Shown: one piece after another, positions 56,604 to 64,000 of the stretch
How positions within the stretch are numbered: the first letter of the stretch is position 1
Layout: every line of letters starts with the position of its first letter
NCBI RefSeq assembly: GCF_012726175.1
Contig: NZ_JAASAD010000002.1
Span: forward strand, 372,001-436,000
Direction: 5' to 3'
DNA: 64,000 bases
From: Micromonospora sp. HNM0581
GTDB lineage: Bacteria > Actinomycetota > Actinomycetes > Mycobacteriales > Micromonosporaceae
Notes under the pieces: generated by a model
The model's database searches: none
What the model saw: the letters and a program-made list of their open reading frames with translations, nothing else
What the model was told of the DNA's origin: nothing
Made by a program: the position numbers and the translations under genes

Positions 56604-57941
56604 CTACCGTGACGTGCACACCTGGTCGGAGGCCGCGAACTGGTCGGTGTCGTGGACGGCGAGCACCGCGAAACAATAGTTCACCCGGGGGCTCAGTCCG
56701 TTGACCGTGTAGCTGGTCTGGCCTGCGTCCACCGTGGCCATCACGCCCAGCGTCTGGCCGGTGCGTCCACCGGCCACCAGGAACGGCACCAGCCCGTCCG
56801 ACGGATCCGCCCAGGTCAACGTGATCGTTGTTGTGTCATCGCGCATCGTCAGATCACCAGGTGGCCGGACGTCGCGACCCTGCGTCGGCGGTGACGGCTG
56901 CGCCGGAGGTGCAGCCTGTCGGTCCAAGAGCAACAGACCGACGCCAGCCATCGAGGCCAACGCCACCAGGACCGCCACCACCGCCACCACGAGCGCCACC
57001 CGGTGACGATTCGGCGCCGGGTCAGCCGTCGGTGACCTTGACGGTCCCTGATCCGGAGGGGCGTCTGACGACAGCGGAAGACCGGGCCGCCCCCGGTGAG
57101 GCGCCGCAGCCGGCAGCCCGGGTACGGCAGCAGCCGCAACCGGCGGGATCCCCGACGCCGTCGGTGCCGCAGCCGAACGGGCCCGGTCGACCGGTGGCAC
57201 TTCCGGGCGATCCAAATGATCATGAGAGGCGGCCCGTGCCGGTGACGACAACGGTAGTGCAGGCTCCGACCCGGCCGACCCCGCAGATGAGTCACGCGTC
57301 CCAAAAACGGTAGCCGCTCCAGGACCGCCGGATACCAGCTCACCAGCGTTCCGCGTGGAGGGCGAACCTGACGCCTCCGTAGACGCGTCGGCAAGCGTGG
57401 ACGGTGTCACCAGGGAACCCGTCGGATCGTCCAAGGCGCCCCGGTTCCGCTGGCCCGCCAAGCCTGAACGGAGCGTGTCAAGGACGGGAAGCTGACGTGC
57501 GTGCGCGGCGTCGCCGAGATACTGGCGTGCGGTTCGTACCGCCGGATGGTCGGCGCCGAGCACGGCGGGGCCGACAGCGGCCACCCGCGCGAAATTACGG
57601 CGTGCCTCATGGCGATTGCCCAGTTCGTCCGCGACAGACCCCAATTCGAAGGCCAACGCCAGCATCAGCGGATCGCCAGACGGCCGACTGCGTTCCCCGG
57701 CGGTGATCGCCCCCTCCAACACCCGCCTCGCCGCGCTCGGATCATCCGCCTCCCGGTGCAGCCTGGCCAGCAAATGAGCAGCACCGAGCGCATCCGGATG
57801 ATCTGCACTCAACGGAGGTCGAGCGAACTCGACCGCATTCATCAGCAACTCTCGGGCGGCGACGAGATCACCCGCACCATGCAACGCGAGCGCCCGTTGC
57901 TGCGCGACGGCCAGGGAAGAAGCATGGAGCACGAAACCCAT
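56604..57941 (-). CDS. TPR / FnIII membrane protein
   Basis: About 445 residues. The N-terminal 150 residues are TPR-like helices (AVAQQRALALHGAGDLVAARELLMNAVEFARPPL, ADHPDALGAAHLLARLHREA). A disordered Ser/Pro/Ala-rich linker follows, then a membrane helix (VALVVAVVAVLVALASMAGVGLLLL) and one C-terminal FnIII-like domain (TITLTWADPSDGLVPFLVAGG ... VNYCFAVLAVHD). Start uncertain: ATG 57941 is used, GTG 58001 is in the same frame; neither has a good ribosome site. It is the first of the reverse operon ending with the transglutaminase-fold gene. Confidence 0.6.
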   Translation of the reverse strand: MGFVLHASSLAVAQQRALALHGAGDLVAARELLMNAVEFARPPLSADHPDALGAAHLLARLHREADDPSAARRVLEGAITAGERSRPSGDPLMLALAFELGSVADELGNRHEARRNFARVAAVGPAVLGADHPAVRTARQYLGDAAHARQLPVLDTLRSGLAGQRNRGALDDPTGSLVTPSTLADASTEASGSPSTRNAGELVSGGPGAATVFGTRDSSAGSAGSEPALPLSSPARAASHDHLDRPEVPPVDRARSAAAPTASGIPPVAAAAVPGLPAAAPHRGRPGLPLSSDAPPDQGPSRSPTADPAPNRHRVALVVAVVAVLVALASMAGVGLLLLDRQAAPPAQPSPPTQGRDVRPPGDLTMRDDTTTITLTWADPSDGLVPFLVAGGRTGQTLGVMATVDAGQTSYTVNGLSPRVNYCFAVLAVHDTDQFAASDQVCTSR

Positions 57942-58131
57942 GCTGCCGGGTACCGGCACCACCACGCCACCCGGCGCACACACGCCGAGAGCCATGAGCA
58001 CGGCCGGACGAGGCCCTGGTACCGATGTGCATGATCCAACTTCGGCGTGTACAGTAACTCCCCGTGCAGCCCACCGGGCGGCCCACGGGTTTGTAAGTCA
58101 CCGAGGCTGACACGGTAGGCTGGCGAAGTAG

Positions 58132-58215
58132 GTCCGGGTGGCGGAATGGCAGACGCGCTAGCTTGAGGTGCTAGTGCCCGTATAGGGCGTGGGGGTTCAA
58201 GTCCCCCCTCGGACA
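58132..58215 (+). tRNA. tRNA-Leu (anticodon GAG)
   Basis: 84-base class II tRNA. Acceptor GTCCGGG pairs with CTCGGAC at 58208-58214 (one G-U pair), the anticodon loop CTTGAGG gives GAG for CTC codons, there is a long variable arm (TGCCCGTATAGGGCGT) and a standard T arm GGGGG TTCAAGT CCCCC. No CCA is encoded. Its 3' end is the likely integration site of the element that follows. Confidence 0.92.
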
Positions 58216-58236
58216 CAATCTTGGAACCCACGGTAG

Positions 58237-58274
58237 AAGGCCGTTGACCTGGCAGAACACAGGTCAGCGGCCTT
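58237..58274. terminator. Hairpin terminator between tRNA and integrase
   Basis: AAGGCCGTTGACCTG and CAGGTCAGCGGCCTT, 15-base arms with one mismatch and an 8-base loop, 22 bases after the tRNA. It fits tRNA transcript termination and isolates the integrase. Confidence 0.6.
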
Positions 58275-58297
58275 GATCGTTTCTCGGGCTGTTGCCG

Positions 58298-58319
58298 CCG
58301 TGGGATCACCGTGGGATCA
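58298..58319 (+). repeat. Tandem 11-bp repeats before the integrase
   Basis: CCGTGGGATCA occurs twice directly in tandem. Placed between the tRNA attachment site and the integrase gene, these may be arm-type integrase binding sites. Confidence 0.4.
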
Positions 58320-58471
58320 CCGGCTACGAGTCGAGCCGTCCGCAGCAGCGGGCGGCGCGATCTTGCCTCAGCGCACCAACGCGGTTACGGTCCCATTGCT
58401 GCGCATACAAGCGCGGTCGGCGGCAGAGCCCGCGACACCGGGTCGAGGCCGCCCGCTCACGTGGAGGAACG

Positions 58472-59770
58472 GTGGCGACGATCGAGAAGAGGACAACGAA
58501 AGACGGCAAGAACGCCCGGTGGCGGGTGAAGTGGCGCAACGGCGGCCGCCGCGACGGCGAGTGGGACGGCGAGACGTTCGACTACCAGGCCGACGCGAAG
58601 CGCTTCAAGGCGCTCGTCGACGCCAACGGCAACCACCGGCCGTCGCCGGAGCAGCTGGTCGAGCACGGCTTCGGGCACCTGGCGCCCGCCCCGCCTGCGG
58701 CGCCCGTCGACGAGCCGACAGCGATGACGTTCCGGCAGTACGCCCTGACGTGGCTGGACACCCTGACGAAGCCGAGCGCCGAGACGAAGCGGAAGTACCT
58801 GGAGCGACTGGAGAAGCACGTCTTCCCTACGCTGGGCGACGTGCCGATCGCCAGCATCACCCGGCGGATGATGCGCGAGTGGCAGACCCAGATGATGGCC
58901 TCGGGCCTGTCCCGCAAGACGATCGCCAACATTCGAGGCGAGTCGCTGTTCCCGATTTTCCGCGCCTCGTGCCTGCCCGGCGAGGACGAGGAGCCGCCGC
59001 TGCGGACGTACAACCCGCTGGAAGGGCTGGCCCTGCCCGAAGGCCCCCGCTTCGAGCGGGACTTCCTGGAGACGCCCGAGCAGGCGTCGATCCTGCTCAC
59101 CGCGGCGTACGAGGTGGACCCGGAGGCCGCCGACCTGCTCCTGACGAAGCTGGCCGGCGGACTGCGCTGGGGTGAGGTGGCCGCCCTCCCGCCCGAAGCC
59201 GTCCGCAAGCACCTCGGCACCATCGAGATCCGGCAGGTCCTCCGCAAGGTCGAACGGCGCTGGGTGGTCGAGCCGAAACCGAAGACGAAGAACGGCTACC
59301 GGCAGGTGCCCCTGCATCCGCTGGTGATGCACGTCGTCAACCAGCGCGTCGAGAAAGCCGGCAAGTTCCTGTTCTGGGCGCCCCGGGGGAACCACTGGCG
59401 GTACGAGGACTTCTACGACTGGCGGTGGGTGAAGATCCGGCACTTGGCCGAGTCGCGCGGGCTGCGCGGGCACATGACGATGCACGGGCTGCGGCACTCG
59501 CTGCTGACGCTCCTCGCGACCGAGGGCCTGGACCTGCCGGGCCTCAAGGGCGTCGCCGGGCACGCCCAGGTGTCCACCACGATGGACGTGTATGTGCACC
59601 ACACGACGGCGCACCACGAGCCGGTCCGGCGGATCGTCGGAGGCTTCCTGGAGGCCGGCATCCAGGCCGGCGAGCAGCAGCGCGCCGCCGGAGTTATGCG
59701 CGCCGCCGAGATCCGGGGCCGGGTTCACCGAGCGACCCGCCAGGTGCGACCCACGGGTGCACGCCCGTAG
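58472..59770 (+). CDS. int: Tyrosine site-specific integrase
   Basis: 432 residues. N-terminal arm-binding AP2-like region (ATIEKRTTKDGKNARWRVKWR), SAM-like core-binding domain (TFRQYALTWLDTL, RKYLERLEKHVFPTLGDVPI), then the catalytic domain: first Arg in LAGGLRWGEVAAL (about 231), HGLRHS (about 338-343, HxxR) and GHAQVSTTMDVYVH (about 362-375) with the second His and nucleophile Tyr. All catalytic residues are present, so it should be active. GTG 58472 follows GTGGAGGAAC; the longer frame from 58292 is not family-like. Confidence 0.9.
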   Translation: MATIEKRTTKDGKNARWRVKWRNGGRRDGEWDGETFDYQADAKRFKALVDANGNHRPSPEQLVEHGFGHLAPAPPAAPVDEPTAMTFRQYALTWLDTLTKPSAETKRKYLERLEKHVFPTLGDVPIASITRRMMREWQTQMMASGLSRKTIANIRGESLFPIFRASCLPGEDEEPPLRTYNPLEGLALPEGPRFERDFLETPEQASILLTAAYEVDPEAADLLLTKLAGGLRWGEVAALPPEAVRKHLGTIEIRQVLRKVERRWVVEPKPKTKNGYRQVPLHPLVMHVVNQRVEKAGKFLFWAPRGNHWRYEDFYDWRWVKIRHLAESRGLRGHMTMHGLRHSLLTLLATEGLDLPGLKGVAGHAQVSTTMDVYVHHTTAHHEPVRRIVGGFLEAGIQAGEQQRAAGVMRAAEIRGRVHRATRQVRPTGARP

Positions 59771-59865
59771 GTGGGGGAACAAGTCGGAGGTCACTTGGCT
59801 CGGAGCGGGCGGCGAGCGACCGTTCGTCACCCGCTCCGCTACTCGCCGGCCTTTACGCTGACTGG

Positions 59866-60426
59866 ATGACCGGCTCCCCGAAGCACCCCATGGCCGACTT
59901 CATTGCCGCGTTCGGTGCTGCACGTCACCTGCTTCAGCAAGCGCACGAGAACGGAAGCCTTATCGAGGGGATGGTCCTGTATGTCTCGCTGATCGACGGG
60001 TTTCTGCGTACGGCGATCATCCTCGACAAGCAACTTGCGGGGCAGAGCGACGACCTCGACAAGTACGTGCAGCAGGTGCCGGGGGGAGCCCGTTTCACCG
60101 AGAAGGCGATCTACGACGAGGCTTTGCGGCGAGGGCTGATCGACGCCAAGTTGAAGGCGGAGGTTGTTGAGCTGTACGAGCACCGAAACGCGATCGTGCA
60201 CCGATTCTTCCTCACCGGCCTGCGGTACACGGACCTAGAGCCCTATCTGGGCCGGTACGAGTTCGTGTATGCCCAGGTTTACAGAGTGGTCCGAGAGCTG
60301 GAAGACCGGCAGATCCGCGAGGGTAAGGGCATGACGGTTCGAGGCGACGATGATGACTCCGAGGAGGTTGCCTCGTCGCTGGCCGACGTCGCGCGAAAGC
60401 TCGGATTTCCGGTTGGCCCTTCGTAG
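59866..60426 (+). CDS. HEPN-motif protein A, element cargo
   Basis: 186-residue, mostly helical protein I cannot assign to a named family. It contains EHRNAIVHRF with R107-N-x3-H112, the RNxxxH signature of HEPN ribonucleases. The C-terminus is acidic (DDDDSEE). TACGCT (59854-59859) lies 6 bases before ATG 59866, so leaderless initiation fixes the start; the longer frame upstream is Arg-rich and lies inside the integrase. HEPN proteins act as RNases in toxin-antitoxin and abortive infection systems. The cargo context fits defence, but activity is unproven. Confidence 0.55.
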   Translation: MTGSPKHPMADFIAAFGAARHLLQQAHENGSLIEGMVLYVSLIDGFLRTAIILDKQLAGQSDDLDKYVQQVPGGARFTEKAIYDEALRRGLIDAKLKAEVVELYEHRNAIVHRFFLTGLRYTDLEPYLGRYEFVYAQVYRVVRELEDRQIREGKGMTVRGDDDDSEEVASSLADVARKLGFPVGPS

Positions 60427-60534
60427 GAGTCACGACACCGAGAGCAGTCAGATAGCAACGCGTGTCTCGACTGATCCCGCCGCCAAGACGCCCGGGACTA
60501 CAGGACGAGGGTCTTTAGGCATACCGTATGCAGC

Positions 60535-61593
60535 ATGTCCGACGCGGAGCCCGACGAGATTCCCGGCGGCTGGGACGGCCTTCCGTCCACAGTCCGGATT
60601 GCGCTGTTGAAGGCGTGGGAGCGAGATGTTCCCGGCCTGGCTAGTGCCGTCCACGGCCGGTGGTGGCAACTGGAAACCTGGCTACGATCTCTCTGCTACG
60701 TCGAGCTACGCGCAGCCTATGGGGCGGAGTGGACAGACGTCATCGGTAGGGCCGCGAGCAGGGCCGACGCTGAGCTGCGGTACGCGCACATGCCAAGCAC
60801 CGACACAAACCTGGTGCTCGCACACCTCGACGTAACGCCGTTGCTGCAGATGCTCGACGATGATTGGCAACTCTTCGGCCCTTCCCTCATTGACCGGGAA
60901 ATCTGGAAGGGGCGCGTTCGCGAGCTCAAGCAGGTTCGACACCGGATGGCACACTGCCGGCGGCCGCATGCCGACGACCTATCGCGGATCGAACAGATGC
61001 TGCGTGACCTGGAGAGGGGTGCGTTCCAGGCCGTTGCCAGCTACAACAAGCTCCATGATCCCGCAGTAACCTGGATGGATCCAGTTGTCGATGGCTGGCT
61101 TCGCGGCAAACACCCAAAGAGCTACATCATGGAGCACGCCGAGCGGAAGTACGACGTCCAGACGCGCATCTCATACAGTCGACGGCCTTGGGCGGACGAC
61201 TTACCTACTGGCGATTTGGTGACGGGCACTCCCGGTTACTTGTGGCACGTCGACCTTTACATGAACGAAAGGGGAGTCCTTCCAGACCAAGTGTGGAACG
61301 ACTCATATGTTCGTGGCGAGAGGTTGCCCGATCGCGTCGTATATGTCTCCCAGAACAGTCCGGCGCACGTCAGCTTCTCATTTCCTGCCGTCAACGACCC
61401 GGCCAGAATCTGTGACGACATCAATCTGTGTATTCACGCCGTGCTTTCCGCCAGCCGCCCGTTTCGTGACACAACTGAGTATGACCGGATGGTTGCTCGA
61501 ATGCGGCGGGACGTGGATCCGCGTGTTCAAGTATGCACGATTTGGTCTCTCCTGGATGACTCGACGGTGCCCGTCAGCATCTTCGGTGGCTAG
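60535..61593 (+). CDS. HEPN-motif protein B (Swt1-like), element cargo
   Basis: 352 residues. The N-terminal half has GRWWQLETWLRSLCYVELRAAYG and LKQVRHRMAHCRRPHADDLSRIEQ with R135-H-x3-H140, again an R(N/D/H)xxxH HEPN motif; the region resembles Swt1-type HEPN domains. The C-terminal 200 residues (WMDPVVDGWLRGKH..., GTPGYLWHVDLYMNERGV) are not recognised. TACCGT (60522-60527) is 7 bases before ATG 60535, so probably leaderless. Codon use is AT-richer than the chromosome. The next gene starts 12 bases after its stop and belongs to the same operon. Confidence 0.55.
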   Translation: MSDAEPDEIPGGWDGLPSTVRIALLKAWERDVPGLASAVHGRWWQLETWLRSLCYVELRAAYGAEWTDVIGRAASRADAELRYAHMPSTDTNLVLAHLDVTPLLQMLDDDWQLFGPSLIDREIWKGRVRELKQVRHRMAHCRRPHADDLSRIEQMLRDLERGAFQAVASYNKLHDPAVTWMDPVVDGWLRGKHPKSYIMEHAERKYDVQTRISYSRRPWADDLPTGDLVTGTPGYLWHVDLYMNERGVLPDQVWNDSYVRGERLPDRVVYVSQNSPAHVSFSFPAVNDPARICDDINLCIHAVLSASRPFRDTTEYDRMVARMRRDVDPRVQVCTIWSLLDDSTVPVSIFGG

Positions 61594-61605
61594 CGGTAGG
61601 GGTAA

Positions 61606-62523
61606 GTGGTGACCCGAAGCGGCAGTGAGCACAAGTACCTTCGACCGGTGGTCTCGTTGTCGGAGCACGACGCGCTGGCTCAACTTCAGGCCCTATTCGA
61701 GCGCAGAGGTCGGGCTGTATGGCCTAATCAGAAGCTGAGTCAGATTATCGGTAAGCGTCCCAGCGGCATCTCTGATCAGGAGTGGAGCTACGCGACTCGG
61801 GCTCAACTCGACTTCATCGTGTGTGACCTCGCAACGCGCATGCCCGACTTTGCGGTGGAGCTTGACGATCCCACCCACCGTACGCCCGATGCACGTAGGC
61901 GTGACGGCATGAAGGACGCCATCTGCAGGGCTGCTGGCCTTGAGCTGCTGCGCATAGAGTCCACAGCTCTACGTCAGGGCGCCCATGGCCGCAAGATCAT
62001 CGAATACCTGATTGATGCCCGAGATTTCATGAACGAAGTCTCGGCGCAACAAGAAGTAGGGGCTCTACCACTCGACGAGCCGTTCGATTACCGAAGTATT
62101 TTCGGCAGGTTGCCGAACGGTCGAGGCGGCTTCGTGAACGACCTCGGCGCGACGGCCCGGGTGGAGGCCGAAGAGATGTGGAAAGGGGGTTTGATTCACT
62201 CGCCTGTGATTAAAGGAATTTGCTTCCAGCGGCAGGACGGATGGGTTGAGGGGTGGGCCTGGATACGGGTTCGGGGCGACTTTTTCTGTTTCGAGCAGGT
62301 GCAACTCCGACAATACCAGTTCTACTGTGGAATAGGGTCTCGTGAACTGGCCGAAGACCTGGCGGCTGCTGCTATCGGCAAGCATCTGCATGAGTTGAAG
62401 GTGGATGCCCCTGTTCTTGTCAGGTGGCGCCAAATCTGTGAGGCGTTCGACGCGGCGAAGACAGATCCTGGCCGATTGTCTGAGGCCGAGGCTGCCTTAT
62501 TCTCCCACATCTCGTTCAGATGA
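61606..62523 (+). CDS. DUF2726 (PD-(D/E)XK-like) protein, element cargo
   Basis: 305 residues. The N-terminal 150 residues follow the DUF2726 pattern: WPNQKLSQII, RAQLDFIVCD (Asp70), FAVELDDPTH with the acidic pair, RRRDGMKDAICRAAGLELLRIE. This is a restriction-endonuclease-like fold found with defence and topoisomerase genes. The remaining half is unassigned. GTG 61606 or 61609 follows GTAGGGG. It is 12 bases downstream of HEPN protein B, so these two are one transcription unit. No methylase is linked, so a plain type II restriction pair is unlikely. Confidence 0.6.
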   Translation: MVTRSGSEHKYLRPVVSLSEHDALAQLQALFERRGRAVWPNQKLSQIIGKRPSGISDQEWSYATRAQLDFIVCDLATRMPDFAVELDDPTHRTPDARRRDGMKDAICRAAGLELLRIESTALRQGAHGRKIIEYLIDARDFMNEVSAQQEVGALPLDEPFDYRSIFGRLPNGRGGFVNDLGATARVEAEEMWKGGLIHSPVIKGICFQRQDGWVEGWAWIRVRGDFFCFEQVQLRQYQFYCGIGSRELAEDLAAAAIGKHLHELKVDAPVLVRWRQICEAFDAAKTDPGRLSEAEAALFSHISFR

Positions 62524-62718
62524 CCCTCGGCATCGGCCGTAGGTCTGCGACGTTAGATCCCCTGCGGCCCCGTCATATCTAAGGGACATTCCGTAGCTAA
62601 ATGATGCCGTTTTCTCTCCGCCGCGGAACGGCCGGTGCACCGTCGAGGATGCAATGGGCTCGATCTGCTCTTCGGCGCGCTAGTGACGGCCGATCCTGAT
62701 GGGCAAAGTGCCGTACGG

Positions 62719-63021
62719 CTACGACTCGTCTGTGGCCATCAGCCACCAGCCAGCGCCGGCCATGACGAAAACGCCTGCCGTACCCACCAAGCCCCACGGA
62801 TGTTCGGCGTAGGCCAAGACGAACGCGCCCACGAACAGGCCACCTCGCAGCAGTAGCCGGAGTGCTGGGTGCATCCGTGGCTCGATAAGCAGCGGCCGTC
62901 CTGTCGCCCACCACCAGGCCCCAGCGAAGAGCCCAACGACGACCATGAAGGCGATGGCGATGAAGTTGGCCCCACTTTTCGACGCCTCGACGACATCACC
63001 GCGGGTCACCCAGTTGACCAT
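62719..63021 (-). CDS. Small membrane protein
   Basis: 100 residues with three hydrophobic segments (FIAIAFMVVVGLFAGAWWWATG, LRLLLRGGLFVGAFVLAYAE, GLVGTAGVFVMAGAGWWLM). ATG 63021 follows TTGGGAG at six bases. Not recognised; a holin- or immunity-like role cannot be judged from sequence. Confidence 0.5.
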   Translation of the reverse strand: MVNWVTRGDVVEASKSGANFIAIAFMVVVGLFAGAWWWATGRPLLIEPRMHPALRLLLRGGLFVGAFVLAYAEHPWGLVGTAGVFVMAGAGWWLMATDES

Positions 63022-63227
63022 CCGTACTCCCAACACCAGGCCCAAATGGCGAGTGTGGAGCAGGCGTGGCTTGAATGGACAGGCTTCATCCATGTCGCTT
63101 AGCCGACAGTTTGGGCGTGGTAGCAGATCTGCCTAGGATGCCTTAGGAGCTGTGCGGCAGAGCGCTTTGTCCAGGTGTCGGTGTCCGACCGGCAGTAGCG
63201 GTGCGCGACGTGCCTGGGACCCTCACG

Positions 63228-63410
63228 TCAGCGGCGCCCCGCTAGCGCCGGGCAGCTCTTGTACGCGGCGGCCAGGTCCTCGTCGGTGAAGCGCACCAGG
63301 CGGCCGAGGCGCTGGCACGGCACGCGGCCCTTCGACACCCAGCGCCGCAGAGTCGTCTCCGCGATGCGGAGCTTCGCCGCGGCTTCCGCGTAGGTGTAGT
63401 CCTGGCTCAC
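63228..63410 (-). CDS. xis: Excisionase-like HTH protein
   Basis: 60 residues: a MerR-like/HTH_17 fold, TYAEAAAKLRIAETTLRRWVSKGRVPCQRLGRLVRFTDEDLAAAY. Such proteins are excisionases or BldC-like regulators of mobile elements. GTG/ATG 63410 follows GAGGGCAGGCAG-like purines. It lies 3.5 kb from the integrase, on the opposite strand. Confidence 0.7.
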   Translation of the reverse strand: MSQDYTYAEAAAKLRIAETTLRRWVSKGRVPCQRLGRLVRFTDEDLAAAYKSCPALAGRR

Positions 63411-63585
63411 CTGCCTGCCCTCCCGATCTCGTCGCCCTTCGCGGGGTCACAATATGCCATTGCGGCCGGTTGGGTCTACCGTGGACTACGCCGAGCCACG
63501 AAGCGAGCGGTACTGTGTCGCCCGCTCGCCTACCGGCCGGGTGCACGGCTACTATCGAGCATTGCGCGTGCATGGCATGCGCAGC

Positions 63586-63657
63586 GCGCTGGAAGTGCTG
63601 TTGGTGGCACGCCGCCCTACCGGGGCGGAGGCCCAGGTTCGAGTCCTGGCCGGCGCT
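63586..63657 (+). tRNA. tRNA-Gly-like gene with anticodon ACC
   Basis: 72-base cloverleaf: acceptor GCGCTGG/CCGGCGC (one G-U), D arm GTGC-TGTTGGTG-GCAC with G18-G19, anticodon arm CCGCC-CTACCGG-GGCGG, T arm CCAGG-TTCGAGT-CCTGG, T73. U33, C35-C36, G1-C72, C2-G71 and U73 are as in bacterial tRNA-Gly, but A34 is unusual and positions 8 and 14 are A and T instead of the usual T and A. Possibly a mobile-element tRNA or decaying copy. Confidence 0.5.
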
Positions 63658-63695
63658 CTCGACGCCCGGCCACAGGGGAAGGTGGTGAGAGGCGC

Positions 63696-63999
63696 GTGTT
63701 CCACGGCAGCATCCCGGCCGACCTGCGTTCGATCATCTACGAGCACGCCGAGTCGTGGCCCGACACCGACCTGTACGTCGGGTGTAGCGGCAACTTTACG
63801 ATCGAGCGGACGCTCCACAGCAGACCCGGCGAGCGGCGGGCCATCCACGGCAACGACGTCCAGTCGTACTCGAGCGCCCTCGGCTGGTGGCTCGCCGGCC
63901 GGCCCCTGGACTACCGGCTCAAGGACGAGCACCGCGACGTGCTCGGCTGGCTGGAGCCGTACCTGACGACCCCGACGGACACGCTGGCGTCGCTGATGC
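63696..63999 (+). CDS. Putative antirestriction adenine methyltransferase (3' partial)
   Basis: Frame open to the window end. VFHGSIPADLRSIIYEHAESWPDTDLYVGCSGNFTIERTLHSRP and NDVQSYSSALGWWLAGRPLDYRLKDEHRDVLGWLEPYL match my memory of a family of actinophage/plasmid proteins called putative antirestriction adenine methyltransferases, thought to modify element DNA against host restriction. GNFTIER is its start motif; the catalytic DPP(Y/F)-type motif lies beyond the window. GTG 63696 follows AGGTGGTGAGAGG. Confidence 0.6.
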   Translation, partial: MFHGSIPADLRSIIYEHAESWPDTDLYVGCSGNFTIERTLHSRPGERRAIHGNDVQSYSSALGWWLAGRPLDYRLKDEHRDVLGWLEPYLTTPTDTLASLM

Positions 64000-64000
64000 T

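Larger units (their letters stand above)
58208..63999. mobile_element. Integrated element at tRNA-Leu (right end outside)
   Basis: Starting at the tRNA-Leu 3' end: a tyrosine integrase, excisionase-like protein, phage-type antirestriction methyltransferase, tRNA-like gene and unrelated cargo of lower GC (60.5-62.6 kb clearly AT-richer than the rest). The second attachment copy (a repeat of the tRNA 3' end) is not within the window, so the type (IME, ICE or prophage) cannot be settled. Confidence 0.7.

Noticed and set aside
63454..63966. 170-codon frame over the window's end
   Set aside because: It overlaps the tRNA-like gene and the antirestriction methyltransferase frame and is Ser/Thr/Arg-rich without a domain.

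Overview
The window is a chromosomal segment of a high-GC actinomycete, most likely of the family Micromonosporaceae (Micromonospora or a close relative). The support is very GC-rich codon use, GTG/TTG/CTG starts, leaderless genes, a mannosyltransferase pair of the MptB/GT87 kind, an LpqY-SugABC type importer, a conservon-like signalling pair, and an actinobacterial MoxR-DUF58-transglutaminase operon. No search was possible; all names rest on recognised protein families and motifs.

Layout. 1-3.3 kb: the end of an NgcEFG-type N-acetylglucosamine/chitobiose importer without its own ATPase. 3.3-9.1 kb: a double-GNAT acetyltransferase, a Rox-like rifampicin monooxygenase with a rifamycin-associated element (RAE) just upstream, a family A DNA polymerase and a sulfotransferase. 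9.2-12.7 kb: two overlapping polyprenol-mannose mannosyltransferase genes and a MobA-like nucleotidyltransferase probably started at CTG. 12.7-20 kb: a GH1 relic, a YdjM-type membrane hydrolase, and an alpha-glucan block (GT4 glycogen-synthase-like enzyme, amylo-alpha-1,6-glucosidase, divergent GH63). 20-22.5 kb: TetR, HAD and two small reverse genes. 23-27.4 kb: the complete LpqY-SugABC type importer. 27.4-33.9 kb: winged-helix protein, HAD phosphatase, WrbA, a fused TrpE-TrpG with a tryptophan-rich leader peptide, and an FGGY kinase. 33.9-39.3 kb: conservon kinase and roadblock protein, methyltransferase, MerR, MFS exporter. 39.4-44.7 kb: an exported GH1 beta-glucosidase and a GH48 cellulase, both preceded by CebR-type operators. 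45-49 kb: membrane proteins, a DinB/MDMPI-like protein, DUF1028, and a decayed luciferase-like oxidoreductase/SDR pair. 49-58 kb: a reverse operon of TPR/FnIII protein, FnIII protein, MoxR, DUF58 and a transglutaminase-fold protein that lacks the catalytic Cys and His.

58.1 kb to the end: an integrated mobile element inserted beside tRNA-Leu(GAG). It has a tyrosine integrase, an AT-richer cargo block of two HEPN-motif proteins followed by a DUF2726 (PD-(D/E)XK-like) protein, a small membrane protein, an excisionase-like protein, a tRNA-Gly-like gene with the unusual anticodon ACC, and the start of a phage-type putative antirestriction adenine methyltransferase. The HEPN/HEPN/DUF2726 cargo is the best candidate here for an undescribed (defence-like) system.

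How the genes fit together: much of the window serves saprophytic sugar use. GH48 and GH1 release and cleave cello-oligosaccharides under a CebR-like repressor, NgcEFG and LpqY-SugABC import sugars, and GT4, debranching enzyme and GH63 handle storage or alpha-glucans. Ten genes carry a TANNNT box 6-8 nt before the start codon and so appear to be leaderless.
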